A stretch of DNA of 64,000 nt, taken from positions 1 to 64,000 of the forward strand of contig CAMLJY010000026.1 in the NCBI GenBank assembly GCA_946480465.1, given 5' to 3'. Below the pieces are notes generated by a model, which saw only the letters and a list, made by a program, of their open reading frames with translations, searched no databases and was not told the DNA's origin. Source of the stretch: an uncultured Burkholderiales bacterium. GTDB taxonomy: Bacteria; Pseudomonadota; Gammaproteobacteria; Burkholderiales; Burkholderiaceae. Positions 57,775-64,000 of this stretch are shown piece by piece. Position 1 is the stretch's first letter. Each line of letters starts with the position of its first letter. Made by a program: the position numbers and the translations under genes.

Positions 57775-58197
57775 ATGAAGATCCTGGTTGCCGTCGATGG
57801 CAGTTCGTTCACCAAGCGCATGCTGGCCTACCTGGCCGCGCACGAGGACTGGCTCGGCACGCACCACGAGTACACGGTGCTGCATGTGGCGCCCGCGCTG
57901 CCTCCGCGTGCCACCGCCGTGCTCGACAAGAGCCTGTTGAAGGGCTACTACGCCGACGAGGCAGAGAAGGTCTTCAAGCCGATCCGGACCTTCTTCGAGA
58001 AGCAAGGCATCCCGGCGCAGTTCGTCGCGAAGGTCGGCTCGGCCGGTGACGTGATCGCGGATGTCGCAAGCAAGGCGAAGTTTGACCTGCTGATGATGGG
58101 TTCACACGGCCACGGCACCCTCGGCAAGCTGGTGCTCGGATCGGTGTCGACCAAGGTGATGGCTCACTGCGAAACGCCGGTGCTGATCATCCGCTGA
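57775..58197 (+). CDS. Universal stress protein, UspA family
   Basis: A 140-residue single-domain Usp protein. MKILVAVDGSSFTKRMLAYL opens the alpha/beta fold. LLMMGSHGHGTLGKLVLGSVSTKV (quoted here only as GSHGHGTLGKLVLGSVS) contains the G-x2-G-x9-G(S/T) ATP-binding motif near residues 109-125. Such proteins aid survival under starvation or oxygen limitation. AAGGAGG at 57761-57767 seven bases before the ATG is the strongest ribosome site seen, implying high expression. Confidence 0.92.
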   Translation: MKILVAVDGSSFTKRMLAYLAAHEDWLGTHHEYTVLHVAPALPPRATAVLDKSLLKGYYADEAEKVFKPIRTFFEKQGIPAQFVAKVGSAGDVIADVASKAKFDLLMMGSHGHGTLGKLVLGSVSTKVMAHCETPVLIIR

Positions 58198-58250
58198 GTA
58201 CCCCACGGTGAAGCAAGGCGGCGTCGGTGCCGCCATGCGCTGGGCGGGGG

Positions 58251-58466
58251 TCAGCGCCGCGGCGAAGACCGCCGGTCGGCGCCGTGGCGGAACGGGTCTG
58301 GCAGTTCGACAGGGTCGAAGCCGCCGACGTCGCCGGGCTCCGACTGGCTCAGGCAGTAGTCCAGCCCGAAAGCCGTGCCCATGTCCGCCGGATCCGGCTG
58401 AGACCGTTCTGTACGCTGCGGCACCACGCGCCGCAACAATCGCCAAGGCTTCGAGACGCTGGACAT
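58251..58466 (-). CDS. Small hypothetical protein with strong ribosome site
   Basis: A 71-residue hydrophilic protein of unknown function, containing RRVVPQRTERSQPDPADMGT and LSQSEPGDVGGFDPVELPDP. GGGAGG (58478-58473) lies six bases before the ATG at 58466, which makes translation plausible. The frame opens at 58574, but no ribosome site supports a longer form. It lies between the convergent usp gene and the PEP-CTERM terminator. Moderately supported only. Confidence 0.45.
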   Translation of the reverse strand: MSSVSKPWRLLRRVVPQRTERSQPDPADMGTAFGLDYCLSQSEPGDVGGFDPVELPDPFRHGADRRSSPRR

Positions 58467-58472
58467 CGCACA

Positions 58473-58478
58473 CCTCCC
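58473..58478 (-). promoter_or_regulatory. Ribosome-binding site of the small hypothetical gene
   Basis: GGGAGG six bases before the ATG at 58466 on the minus strand. It is the main reason for accepting the 71-codon gene. Confidence 0.55.
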
Positions 58479-58597
58479 ACGTGGAATGGAAGGTACCCGG
58501 CCATGCGCGGGCGCGCAGCGGGAAATGCAGAAACAAATTGGCGCAATTCGGGACGCGAACACCTGATCCTTCACTTCGCGCCAAGCGCTGCAAACGA

Positions 58598-58617
58598 AAG
58601 GGCCCTGATGGGCCCTT
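58598..58617 (-). terminator. Intrinsic terminator of the third PEP-CTERM gene
   Basis: AAGGGCCC and GGGCCCTT form an 8-bp perfect stem around the tetraloop TGAT, 55 bp after the stop at 58673. Read on the minus strand it is followed by TCGTTTG, a weak T-run, so it most likely ends the PEP-CTERM transcript. Confidence 0.7.
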
Positions 58618-58672
58618 CGATTTCAGCGTTCAACCAGCCGCCAGGCGGGCCGGCAAATGGGCGGGCGCCGGT

Positions 58673-59497
58673 TCAGCGGCGCTGCTTTCGCATGGCGCCG
58701 GCCGCGGCCGCGAAGCCCAGCATCAGCAAGGCCAGCGACGCCGGCTCCGGCACGTCCGTACCGCCACAGTTGACGCCACCGCCGGCCGTGCACAACGAGC
58801 CGCCGACCGCGGCCAGCTTGAAGTAGTCGTCGCCGTAGTCGAATTCAGACCCACCGGCGGTCGGCTTCTTGATGCTGCCGCCATAGGTGGAGTTGTAGGC
58901 GCTGACCATCCACCAGCTGGAGCCCTTGGTCGTGTTGCCGAGGTCACGCGCGACGGTGCCGAGGTCGGAGTAGCTGCCGACCAGCTCCCAGCCCGACGCT
59001 GCCAGCGTGTCCCACTTCATGTCGGCCATGTTCGGGCCTGCGCCAGCGGTCGGGCCGGATGCATCGCCGACCCAGCGGAGCACGCTGATGTCCGAGTCGT
59101 TGCCGCCCGTCCAGCCGATGCGCACCGAGTTCAGGATCGTGCTCTGCGTGAAGCTCAGCACCACGGCGTCGGAGTTGCCCAGGTTGTCGATGCCGTGCTC
59201 ACTCGAGTATTCGCCGCTGTCGGGCGAGATGCCGATGCCGCTGGTGCCGTAGACGGTCATCTGCGTGCCGGCGAATTTGACGCCCGAAGGCGCCGACCAG
59301 GCGGTGGCGGTGACGGAATTGCCGCTGTCCGAGCCGGTGCCGCTGCGCGTCATCGTGCTGATGGGGCCGCAGGTGGTCGAGGAATAGCTGCTGCAGACCT
59401 TGCCATCAAACGTGAAGTCAGCCCACGCCGGCTGGGCGCCCAGCATGCCGGCGAGCGTTGCAGCCGCCAGCGCCACACGAGAACCGAACCACTTCAT
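58673..59497 (-). CDS. PEP-CTERM sorting domain protein (third of three)
   Basis: A 274-residue exported protein. The signal peptide is about residues 1-26, LAAATLAGMLGAQPAWA. The mature part is Ser/Gly/Thr-rich with four cysteines (VCSSYSSTTCG, LCTAGGGVNCGG). The C-terminus VPEPASLALLMLGFAAAAGA followed by MRKQRR is a textbook exosortase signal. Just downstream of prsT on the same strand, separated by 166 bp. It is likely anchored or released at the cell surface in the exopolysaccharide matrix. ATG at 59497. Confidence 0.9.
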   Translation of the reverse strand: MKWFGSRVALAAATLAGMLGAQPAWADFTFDGKVCSSYSSTTCGPISTMTRSGTGSDSGNSVTATAWSAPSGVKFAGTQMTVYGTSGIGISPDSGEYSSEHGIDNLGNSDAVVLSFTQSTILNSVRIGWTGGNDSDISVLRWVGDASGPTAGAGPNMADMKWDTLAASGWELVGSYSDLGTVARDLGNTTKGSSWWMVSAYNSTYGGSIKKPTAGGSEFDYGDDYFKLAAVGGSLCTAGGGVNCGGTDVPEPASLALLMLGFAAAAGAMRKQRR

Positions 59498-59663
59498 AAG
59501 GTCCCTTTCGATTGTCGCAACCGAAGAATGTCAGGACGACGATCGACCGGTTGACTGTTTCTTGCCGCGCTCATGAAGCATCCTGTTCGGTCACCGAAGC
59601 GAGTCCACCGAAAGGCTGAAGCGTCGGCCGATTGTAGGAACGCGTACACCCGCGCCGCGCCCC

Positions 59664-62510
59664 TCACTTGAGGGAGCGCAGCAGGGCCTGCGCCTCGTCA
59701 TCGCCATCGAAGCGCCGGCCGTCCTTGAGCGCGGCGTGCAGTTCGTCACGGGCTTCCGCATGGCGCCCTGCCTTCGCCAGCACGGAGGCCAGATGGAACC
59801 GGATCACCGGCCGCCCGGGATCGCGCAGCCGGGCATCGCGCAGCAACTGGAGTGCGCGCTCGTGCTGGCCCGCATGGTGTGCGGCCCAGCCGGCCGTGTC
59901 GAGCACGATGGCGCTGCTCGGCTGCAGCGCGAGCGCCCGCTCGGCCGTGGCCAGGGCCGTTCCGTCGGACAGGCGAAGCTGCACGTTGGCCAGGTTGTTC
60001 AGCGCGGCAGTGTCGTTGGGCGCCAGGCGCAGCACTTCCTCGTACAGGCCGCGGGCCGCACGGTAGTCGGCGCTGCGGACGTAGAACTCGGCGAGCGCGC
60101 TGCGCACCCGCTGGTCGCGCGGCCGCGACTGGATCCACTGCCGCGCGACCGCGACCGCACCGGCCTTGTCGTGCGGGGCCATCGCATCGAAGAGCTGCAG
60201 CAGCGTCTGCGCCGATGGTTGCGATTGGTACGCACGCCGGAACGACTCGATGGCCTGTGACGCGTTGCCACGCGCCAGGTAGGAGCTGCCCTGCACGCTG
60301 TGCGCCATCGCCGACCTGGGGTGCGCCTTGAGGATCTCGCGCAGGCGCTGGTCCGACTGGGTGTAGTCGCCCTGGCGGGCCAGCACTTCGGCCTGCATCA
60401 CGCGCGCGGCCAGGTGGCTCGGGTCGGCGGCCAGCGCCTTGTCCAGGCTGTAGCTGGCACCCGGGAGGTTGCCGGCCATCACCTGCAGGCTCGCGATCTC
60501 CACCTGGGCGACCGGGCCGAAATTGGCCAGGCGGGCCGCTTGCGCGAGCGTCGCGCGCGCAGCAGCCGCATCGCGCACGGCCAGTTCCGAGCGGGCGACC
60601 GCGAGGAGCACCGCGACGTTGTTGGGCCGCGAGCTGGCCAGCTGCCGCGCTGCGGACTGGGCGTCGTCGAAGCGCCCCTTGCGGATGTGGAAGTCGATCA
60701 GCGCGAGGCCCGCGCGCAGCCCCATGTCACCATCGCGGGCGGCAGCCTTCTGAAGCCAGTTGAGCGCGTCCTCGGTCCGGCCGCGCAGTTCGCTGAGGTG
60801 GGCCCGCTCGTACATCACCTCGGCATTGGTCTCGTCTTCCTTGAACAGCGCGACGAGGCGCGCATCGGCCCGGTCGTAGGCGCGGGCCGCGATGTCCAGC
60901 CGCGCGAGGTTCAGCTTGGCGTCGACGAAGCCGGGATCGAGCTGCAAGGCGCGTTCGAAGGCACTGCGCGCGCCGGCGCTGTCCTTGGCAAGGGACCTGG
61001 CCAGGCCGGTCAGGTTCGCGAGTCCCGCATGGCGCGGATGGGCCTTCTCCAAAGTGTTCGCGACCGCCAGCGCCTTCGCCGGCTCGCGTGCCTGCAGGTG
61101 CAGCAACGCCAGGGCAAAGCCGGCCTGCAGTTGCCTGGGGTCCTTGCGGTGCGCGGTTTCCAGGCTGCTCAGCGCGCCGGCAGTCTGACCGGCCTTCAGT
61201 TGACTGATGCCCAGCACCGCATGGAACTCCGGCGCGTCCCGGGTCCGCAGCGCGTCCTGCATCAGGCTGGCCGCCTTGGCATGCCGCCCGCGCGCGAGCT
61301 GGGCGGAAGCCAGCAGCGCCAGCGCCTGCGCATCCCCGGGCTGCAGGCGCAGGTAGGTCTCAAGCACGTCGGCCGCGGCATCGGCCTTTTGCTCGGCCAT
61401 GTACATCTGCGCCAGCAGTTTCGCGGCGGGGCTGCCGGGCTGGCCGCGCTGAAAGATTTCCAGCAGCGGCTTGGCCTTCTCCGGCTCGCCGAGGTCGTGG
61501 TGGGCCAGCGCATTGACCAGCAGCAGCTGCGATCGGTAACGCATCATCTCGATCGGCAGGGGATCGAGCACGCCGGTGACTTTGCGCAAGGCGGCGTGCG
61601 CCGCCGCCCGGTCCCCCGCCCGCGAGGCCAGCACCGCCTTCAGGTAGATCGCCCGCGGCTCGTTCGGCATGCGCGCCAGCAGATCGTCGACCGCTGGCGC
61701 CGCTTCCGCGTTAAGGCCGCTGTCGACCAACAGCCCGGCCCGCGCGATGCGCGACTCGGCATGCTGCGGGTCAAGCGCCAGGGCCTTCGCGTAAGCCTCC
61801 AGCGCGCCCTGGCGCTCGCCCTGCACGTGCAGCACCGATGCACGCTGGTAATGCGCCTCGGCAAGGTCCGGCTTCAACGACAGCGCCTTGTTGACCGCCG
61901 CCATGGCCTCGGCGAACTGGCGCGAGCGGATGCGGATCGGGACTTCGGCAAGCCAGGTCTCGATCGCCGTTGGATCGATCGCCCGCGCGTCCTCGGTCGC
62001 ACGCAGGGCGATCTTGGTGTCGTCCAGGTCGGACGCCGCCTGCGCCTGCATCACCAGCAGCTGGATCTGCACCGACGCCGGCAGCCCGGCCAGCGCGAAG
62101 CGCGAATCGTTCAGCACCTCTTTGGGCCGGCCCTGCAGCATGATCGCCCGCGCCAACGGCACCGCCACTTCGGCGCGGCTGACCCCCAGCCGCAGCGCCT
62201 CGGCCAGGGCCGCCTCGGCGCCAGAGACATCCGACTGCGCCAGCAGCACGCGCCCCAGCAGCACGTGGGCAGGCAGCAGGTTCTTGTCGGCCTGCAGCGC
62301 GTTCTTCAGCTGAATCACCGCACCCGGCAGATCGCGCTTGTCGAAGCGCTGAAGAGCATCCTCGTAGAAGCGCGAGGCGGTGGCACTTCCGGACGCAGCG
62401 GTGCCGACGGACGGACCGAAGGCCAGTGCGAAGGCAAGTGCCGCGGCAATCAGCCGGGCCGGCGAACGCCCAGGCGCGTGCGCCCGGCGCTTGGCAAGGG
62501 GATGTTTCAC
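59664..62510 (-). CDS. prsT: PEP-CTERM system TPR-repeat protein PrsT
   Basis: A protein of about 948 residues consisting of an N-terminal hydrophobic segment (LIAAALAFALAFGPSVG, about residues 17-40) and then some 24 TPR-like helices to the end. GAVIQLKNALQADKNLLPAH and GRVLLAQSDVSGAEAALAEA at the start, and a C-terminal end DEAQALLRSLK, match PrsT, the TPR protein of XrtA exosortase systems. It is thought to help exopolysaccharide or PEP-CTERM export. No lipobox cysteine is seen. The start is uncertain: GTG at 62510 gives a basic n-region before the hydrophobic segment; an ATG at 62585 is also possible. Confidence 0.85.
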   Translation of the reverse strand: MKHPLAKRRAHAPGRSPARLIAAALAFALAFGPSVGTAASGSATASRFYEDALQRFDKRDLPGAVIQLKNALQADKNLLPAHVLLGRVLLAQSDVSGAEAALAEALRLGVSRAEVAVPLARAIMLQGRPKEVLNDSRFALAGLPASVQIQLLVMQAQAASDLDDTKIALRATEDARAIDPTAIETWLAEVPIRIRSRQFAEAMAAVNKALSLKPDLAEAHYQRASVLHVQGERQGALEAYAKALALDPQHAESRIARAGLLVDSGLNAEAAPAVDDLLARMPNEPRAIYLKAVLASRAGDRAAAHAALRKVTGVLDPLPIEMMRYRSQLLLVNALAHHDLGEPEKAKPLLEIFQRGQPGSPAAKLLAQMYMAEQKADAAADVLETYLRLQPGDAQALALLASAQLARGRHAKAASLMQDALRTRDAPEFHAVLGISQLKAGQTAGALSSLETAHRKDPRQLQAGFALALLHLQAREPAKALAVANTLEKAHPRHAGLANLTGLARSLAKDSAGARSAFERALQLDPGFVDAKLNLARLDIAARAYDRADARLVALFKEDETNAEVMYERAHLSELRGRTEDALNWLQKAAARDGDMGLRAGLALIDFHIRKGRFDDAQSAARQLASSRPNNVAVLLAVARSELAVRDAAAARATLAQAARLANFGPVAQVEIASLQVMAGNLPGASYSLDKALAADPSHLAARVMQAEVLARQGDYTQSDQRLREILKAHPRSAMAHSVQGSSYLARGNASQAIESFRRAYQSQPSAQTLLQLFDAMAPHDKAGAVAVARQWIQSRPRDQRVRSALAEFYVRSADYRAARGLYEEVLRLAPNDTAALNNLANVQLRLSDGTALATAERALALQPSSAIVLDTAGWAAHHAGQHERALQLLRDARLRDPGRPVIRFHLASVLAKAGRHAEARDELHAALKDGRRFDGDDEAQALLRSLK

Positions 62511-62696
62511 GCGGCGGATGCTATAGGCATTGCGTGGCCAGGGGACGGGTGGCGCGGGGCGGGCGTGAAAAGCTGCAGAGCACAACTTTGCAGTCGGGCG
62601 GCGCTTGCGCTGCCGGACCCATTAGTCACATTACTTGAATTCAACTTTTAGTCATCCACGTTCATGAAAGCCTGAACGCCTGAACAATCGCGCCCC

Positions 62697-63323
62697 ATGC
62701 CGCCGCCTTTCACGCCCACCACGATGACCCTGGTCGAGGGATGGGCGCTGATGGCCGGCCTGATCGTCGCGATCGGCGCGCAAAACGCCTACGTGCTGCG
62801 GCAAGGCCTGCTGCGTTCGCACGTCGGTCCGGTCGTCGCCCTGTGCGCCCTGTCAGACTGGACCTTGACGGCGCTGGGCGTCTTCGGGCTCGGCGGGCTG
62901 GTCGCCGCGTCGCCGCTGGCCACCCAGGCCTTGCGCTGGATCGGCGCCGCTTTCCTCGCTTGGTACGCCTGGCGCGCAGCCCGGCGCGCGTGGCTGAACG
63001 ACGCGGCGCTGGCCGCCGCCGGCCCGGCCCAGGCACTGGGCGGCACGCTGGTCACCGCGGCAGCCGTCACCTGGCTCAACCCGCACGTCTACCTCGACAC
63101 CGTCGTGCTGCTCGGCGCCGCGGCGGCGGGCCACGACCTGCCCGGCAAGCAGGCTTTCGCGCTCGGCGCCGGCCTGGCGTCGCTGATGTGGTTTGCCGCG
63201 CTGGGTTATGGCGCCGCGGCGCTGTCGCGCTGGCTGGCCCGGCCGGCCGTCTGGCGCGGCATCGATGCGCTGATCGCGCTGGTGATGGCGATCACCGCTC
63301 TCGGCCTGCTGCGCGGCAGCTGA
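62697..63323 (+). CDS. LysE/ArgO family amino acid exporter
   Basis: A 208-residue inner-membrane protein with about six transmembrane segments. LIVAIGAQNAYVLRQGLLR is the conserved first helix and loop of LysE/ArgO. VTWLNPHVYLDTVVLLGA contains the NPH-type motif. Family members export lysine or arginine. ATGs at 62697 and 62724 are possible; the second begins MTLVEGWALMAG and is nearer the usual start. A D-amino-acid dehydrogenase gene follows 27 bp later, so they may be co-transcribed. Confidence 0.87.
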   Translation: MPPPFTPTTMTLVEGWALMAGLIVAIGAQNAYVLRQGLLRSHVGPVVALCALSDWTLTALGVFGLGGLVAASPLATQALRWIGAAFLAWYAWRAARRAWLNDAALAAAGPAQALGGTLVTAAAVTWLNPHVYLDTVVLLGAAAAGHDLPGKQAFALGAGLASLMWFAALGYGAAALSRWLARPAVWRGIDALIALVMAITALGLLRGS

Positions 63324-63350
63324 TTCCTCCATCCACTCCCCCGATCCACC

Positions 63351-64000
63351 ATGAAAGTCATCGTCCTCGGCGCCGGCATCATCGGCATCTCCACCGCCTG
63401 GCACCTGCTGCAGCAAGGCCACCAGGTCACGGTGATCGACCGCCAGCCCGACGCGGCGCTGGAGACCAGCTTCGCCAACGGGGCGCAGATCTCGGTCAGC
63501 TTCTGCGAACCCTGGGCGAATGCCGGCGCGCCGCTGAAGGTGGCGAAGTGGCTGCTGCGGGACGATTCGCCGCTGCTGTTCCGGCCCAAGCTGGACCCGC
63601 ACCAGTGGCGCTGGGGACTGTCGTTCCTGACCCAGTGCACCGATGCCGCCTTCGCGCGCAACGTGCGCCAGCTGGTGGCGCTGGGCCGCTACAGCCACGA
63701 ATCACTGAAGGCCGTGGTCGCGCAGACGGGCATCCGGTACGAGCGGCTGGAACGCGGGATCCTGCACTTCTTCTCATCGCAGGCCGACTTCGATTCCGGC
63801 GCCGCCGCGGCCGAACTGATGCGCCAGCATGGCGTGGACCGCCGGGTGCTGAACCGCGACGAGGTGCTGGCGGTCGAGCCCGCGCTGCGCGCCTTCGGCG
63901 ACCGCATCCACGGCGGCACCTTCACCCCCAGCGACGAGTCGGGCGACGCGCGCGTCTTCACCCAGCGCCTGGCCGCGCTGTGCCGCGAACGCGGCGCAGT
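63351..64000 (+). CDS. dadA: D-amino-acid dehydrogenase DadA-like protein (partial, runs off the window)
   Basis: The first 216 codons of an FAD-dependent D-amino-acid dehydrogenase; no stop in the window. VIVLGAGIIGISTAWHLLQQ is the FAD-binding Rossmann motif, and ETSFANGAQISVSFCEPWAN is the DadA hallmark. HGGTFTPSDESGDARVFTQ near residues 185-203 matches the substrate-side segment. DadA oxidises D-alanine and other D-amino acids to keto acids at the membrane. ATG at 63351, 27 bp after the LysE-family gene. Confidence 0.9.
   Translation, partial: MKVIVLGAGIIGISTAWHLLQQGHQVTVIDRQPDAALETSFANGAQISVSFCEPWANAGAPLKVAKWLLRDDSPLLFRPKLDPHQWRWGLSFLTQCTDAAFARNVRQLVALGRYSHESLKAVVAQTGIRYERLERGILHFFSSQADFDSGAAAAELMRQHGVDRRVLNRDEVLAVEPALRAFGDRIHGGTFTPSDESGDARVFTQRLAALCRERGA

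Overview
The window is a GC-rich (roughly 70 percent) chromosomal segment with tightly packed genes on both strands. The gene set points to a betaproteobacterium of the order Burkholderiales, most likely the Rubrivivax/Leptothrix/Ideonella neighbourhood. The pointers are a PhaM-type polyhydroxyalkanoate granule protein, three PEP-CTERM proteins with the associated TPR protein PrsT, a Rhizobium-type glycerol ABC transporter, GlcDEF and GTP-dependent PEP carboxykinase. I see no rRNA, tRNA, CRISPR array, prophage or intact insertion sequence. It reads as core chromosome with scattered accessory islands.

Layout. 1-5.1 kb: the end of a fumarylacetoacetase-like gene, a TraB/GumN-type secreted protein, an 8-bp tandem repeat, phaM, a FIST sensor gene, a GNAT acetyltransferase and a LysR regulator. 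5.2-9.9 kb: glycolate oxidase glcD-glcE-[methyltransferase]-glcF. 9.9-21.2 kb: accessory stretch with two PEP-CTERM genes, an EamA transporter, an unrecognised gene, two AraC-type regulators (one membrane-anchored), a secreted alpha/beta hydrolase, a 1091-residue SARP/ATPase/TPR regulator and a fragment of a DUF1016 nuclease gene. 21.4-31.5 kb: complete glycerol module. The minus strand carries glpD-S-T-P-Q-U-V (dehydrogenase, two ATPases, two permeases, small membrane protein, binding protein). The divergent plus strand carries glpR-glpK. TTCG-rich repeats lie between the two arms.

31.6-37.5 kb: a small hypothetical, an AlaC-type aminotransferase, PBP1A, queA and a membrane protein. 37.5-39.5 kb: a compound microsatellite followed by an operon of a membrane protein, a carboxymuconolactone-decarboxylase-like protein and an ECF41/SigJ sigma factor. 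39.6-48.6 kb: a large PPC/RTX secreted protein, tgt, an SNF2-like protein with a histone H1-like tail, a CPBP membrane protease and an MFS-acyltransferase fusion. 48.6-54.5 kb: DUF2145 and its small partner, a YiaAB protein, a Tat-exported amidohydrolase, an XRE regulator, a type III CoA-transferase and a MOSC protein. 54.9-64 kb: pckG, a metallophosphoesterase, a universal stress protein, a small hypothetical, the third PEP-CTERM gene, prsT, a LysE-family exporter and the start of a D-amino-acid dehydrogenase gene (dadA-like).

How the genes fit together. Glycerol is imported by GlpSTPQUV, phosphorylated by GlpK and oxidised by GlpD. pckG, further along, supplies the gluconeogenic step from oxaloacetate. 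GlcDEF oxidises glycolate to glyoxylate. queA and tgt both serve queuosine synthesis but are 5 kb apart. The PEP-CTERM proteins and PrsT imply an exosortase/exopolysaccharide system encoded elsewhere.

The most notable points are: the two glycerol ATPases carry complementary degenerate motifs (one predicted catalytic site, one dead site); an H1-like tail is fused to an SNF2 protein whose second helicase lobe lacks motif VI; the ECF41 module lies behind a repeat-rich leader; and a DUF1016 fragment has apparently supplied the last codons of a PEP-CTERM gene. No clearly undescribed system stands out beyond these. All calls come from reading the sequence, without database searches.
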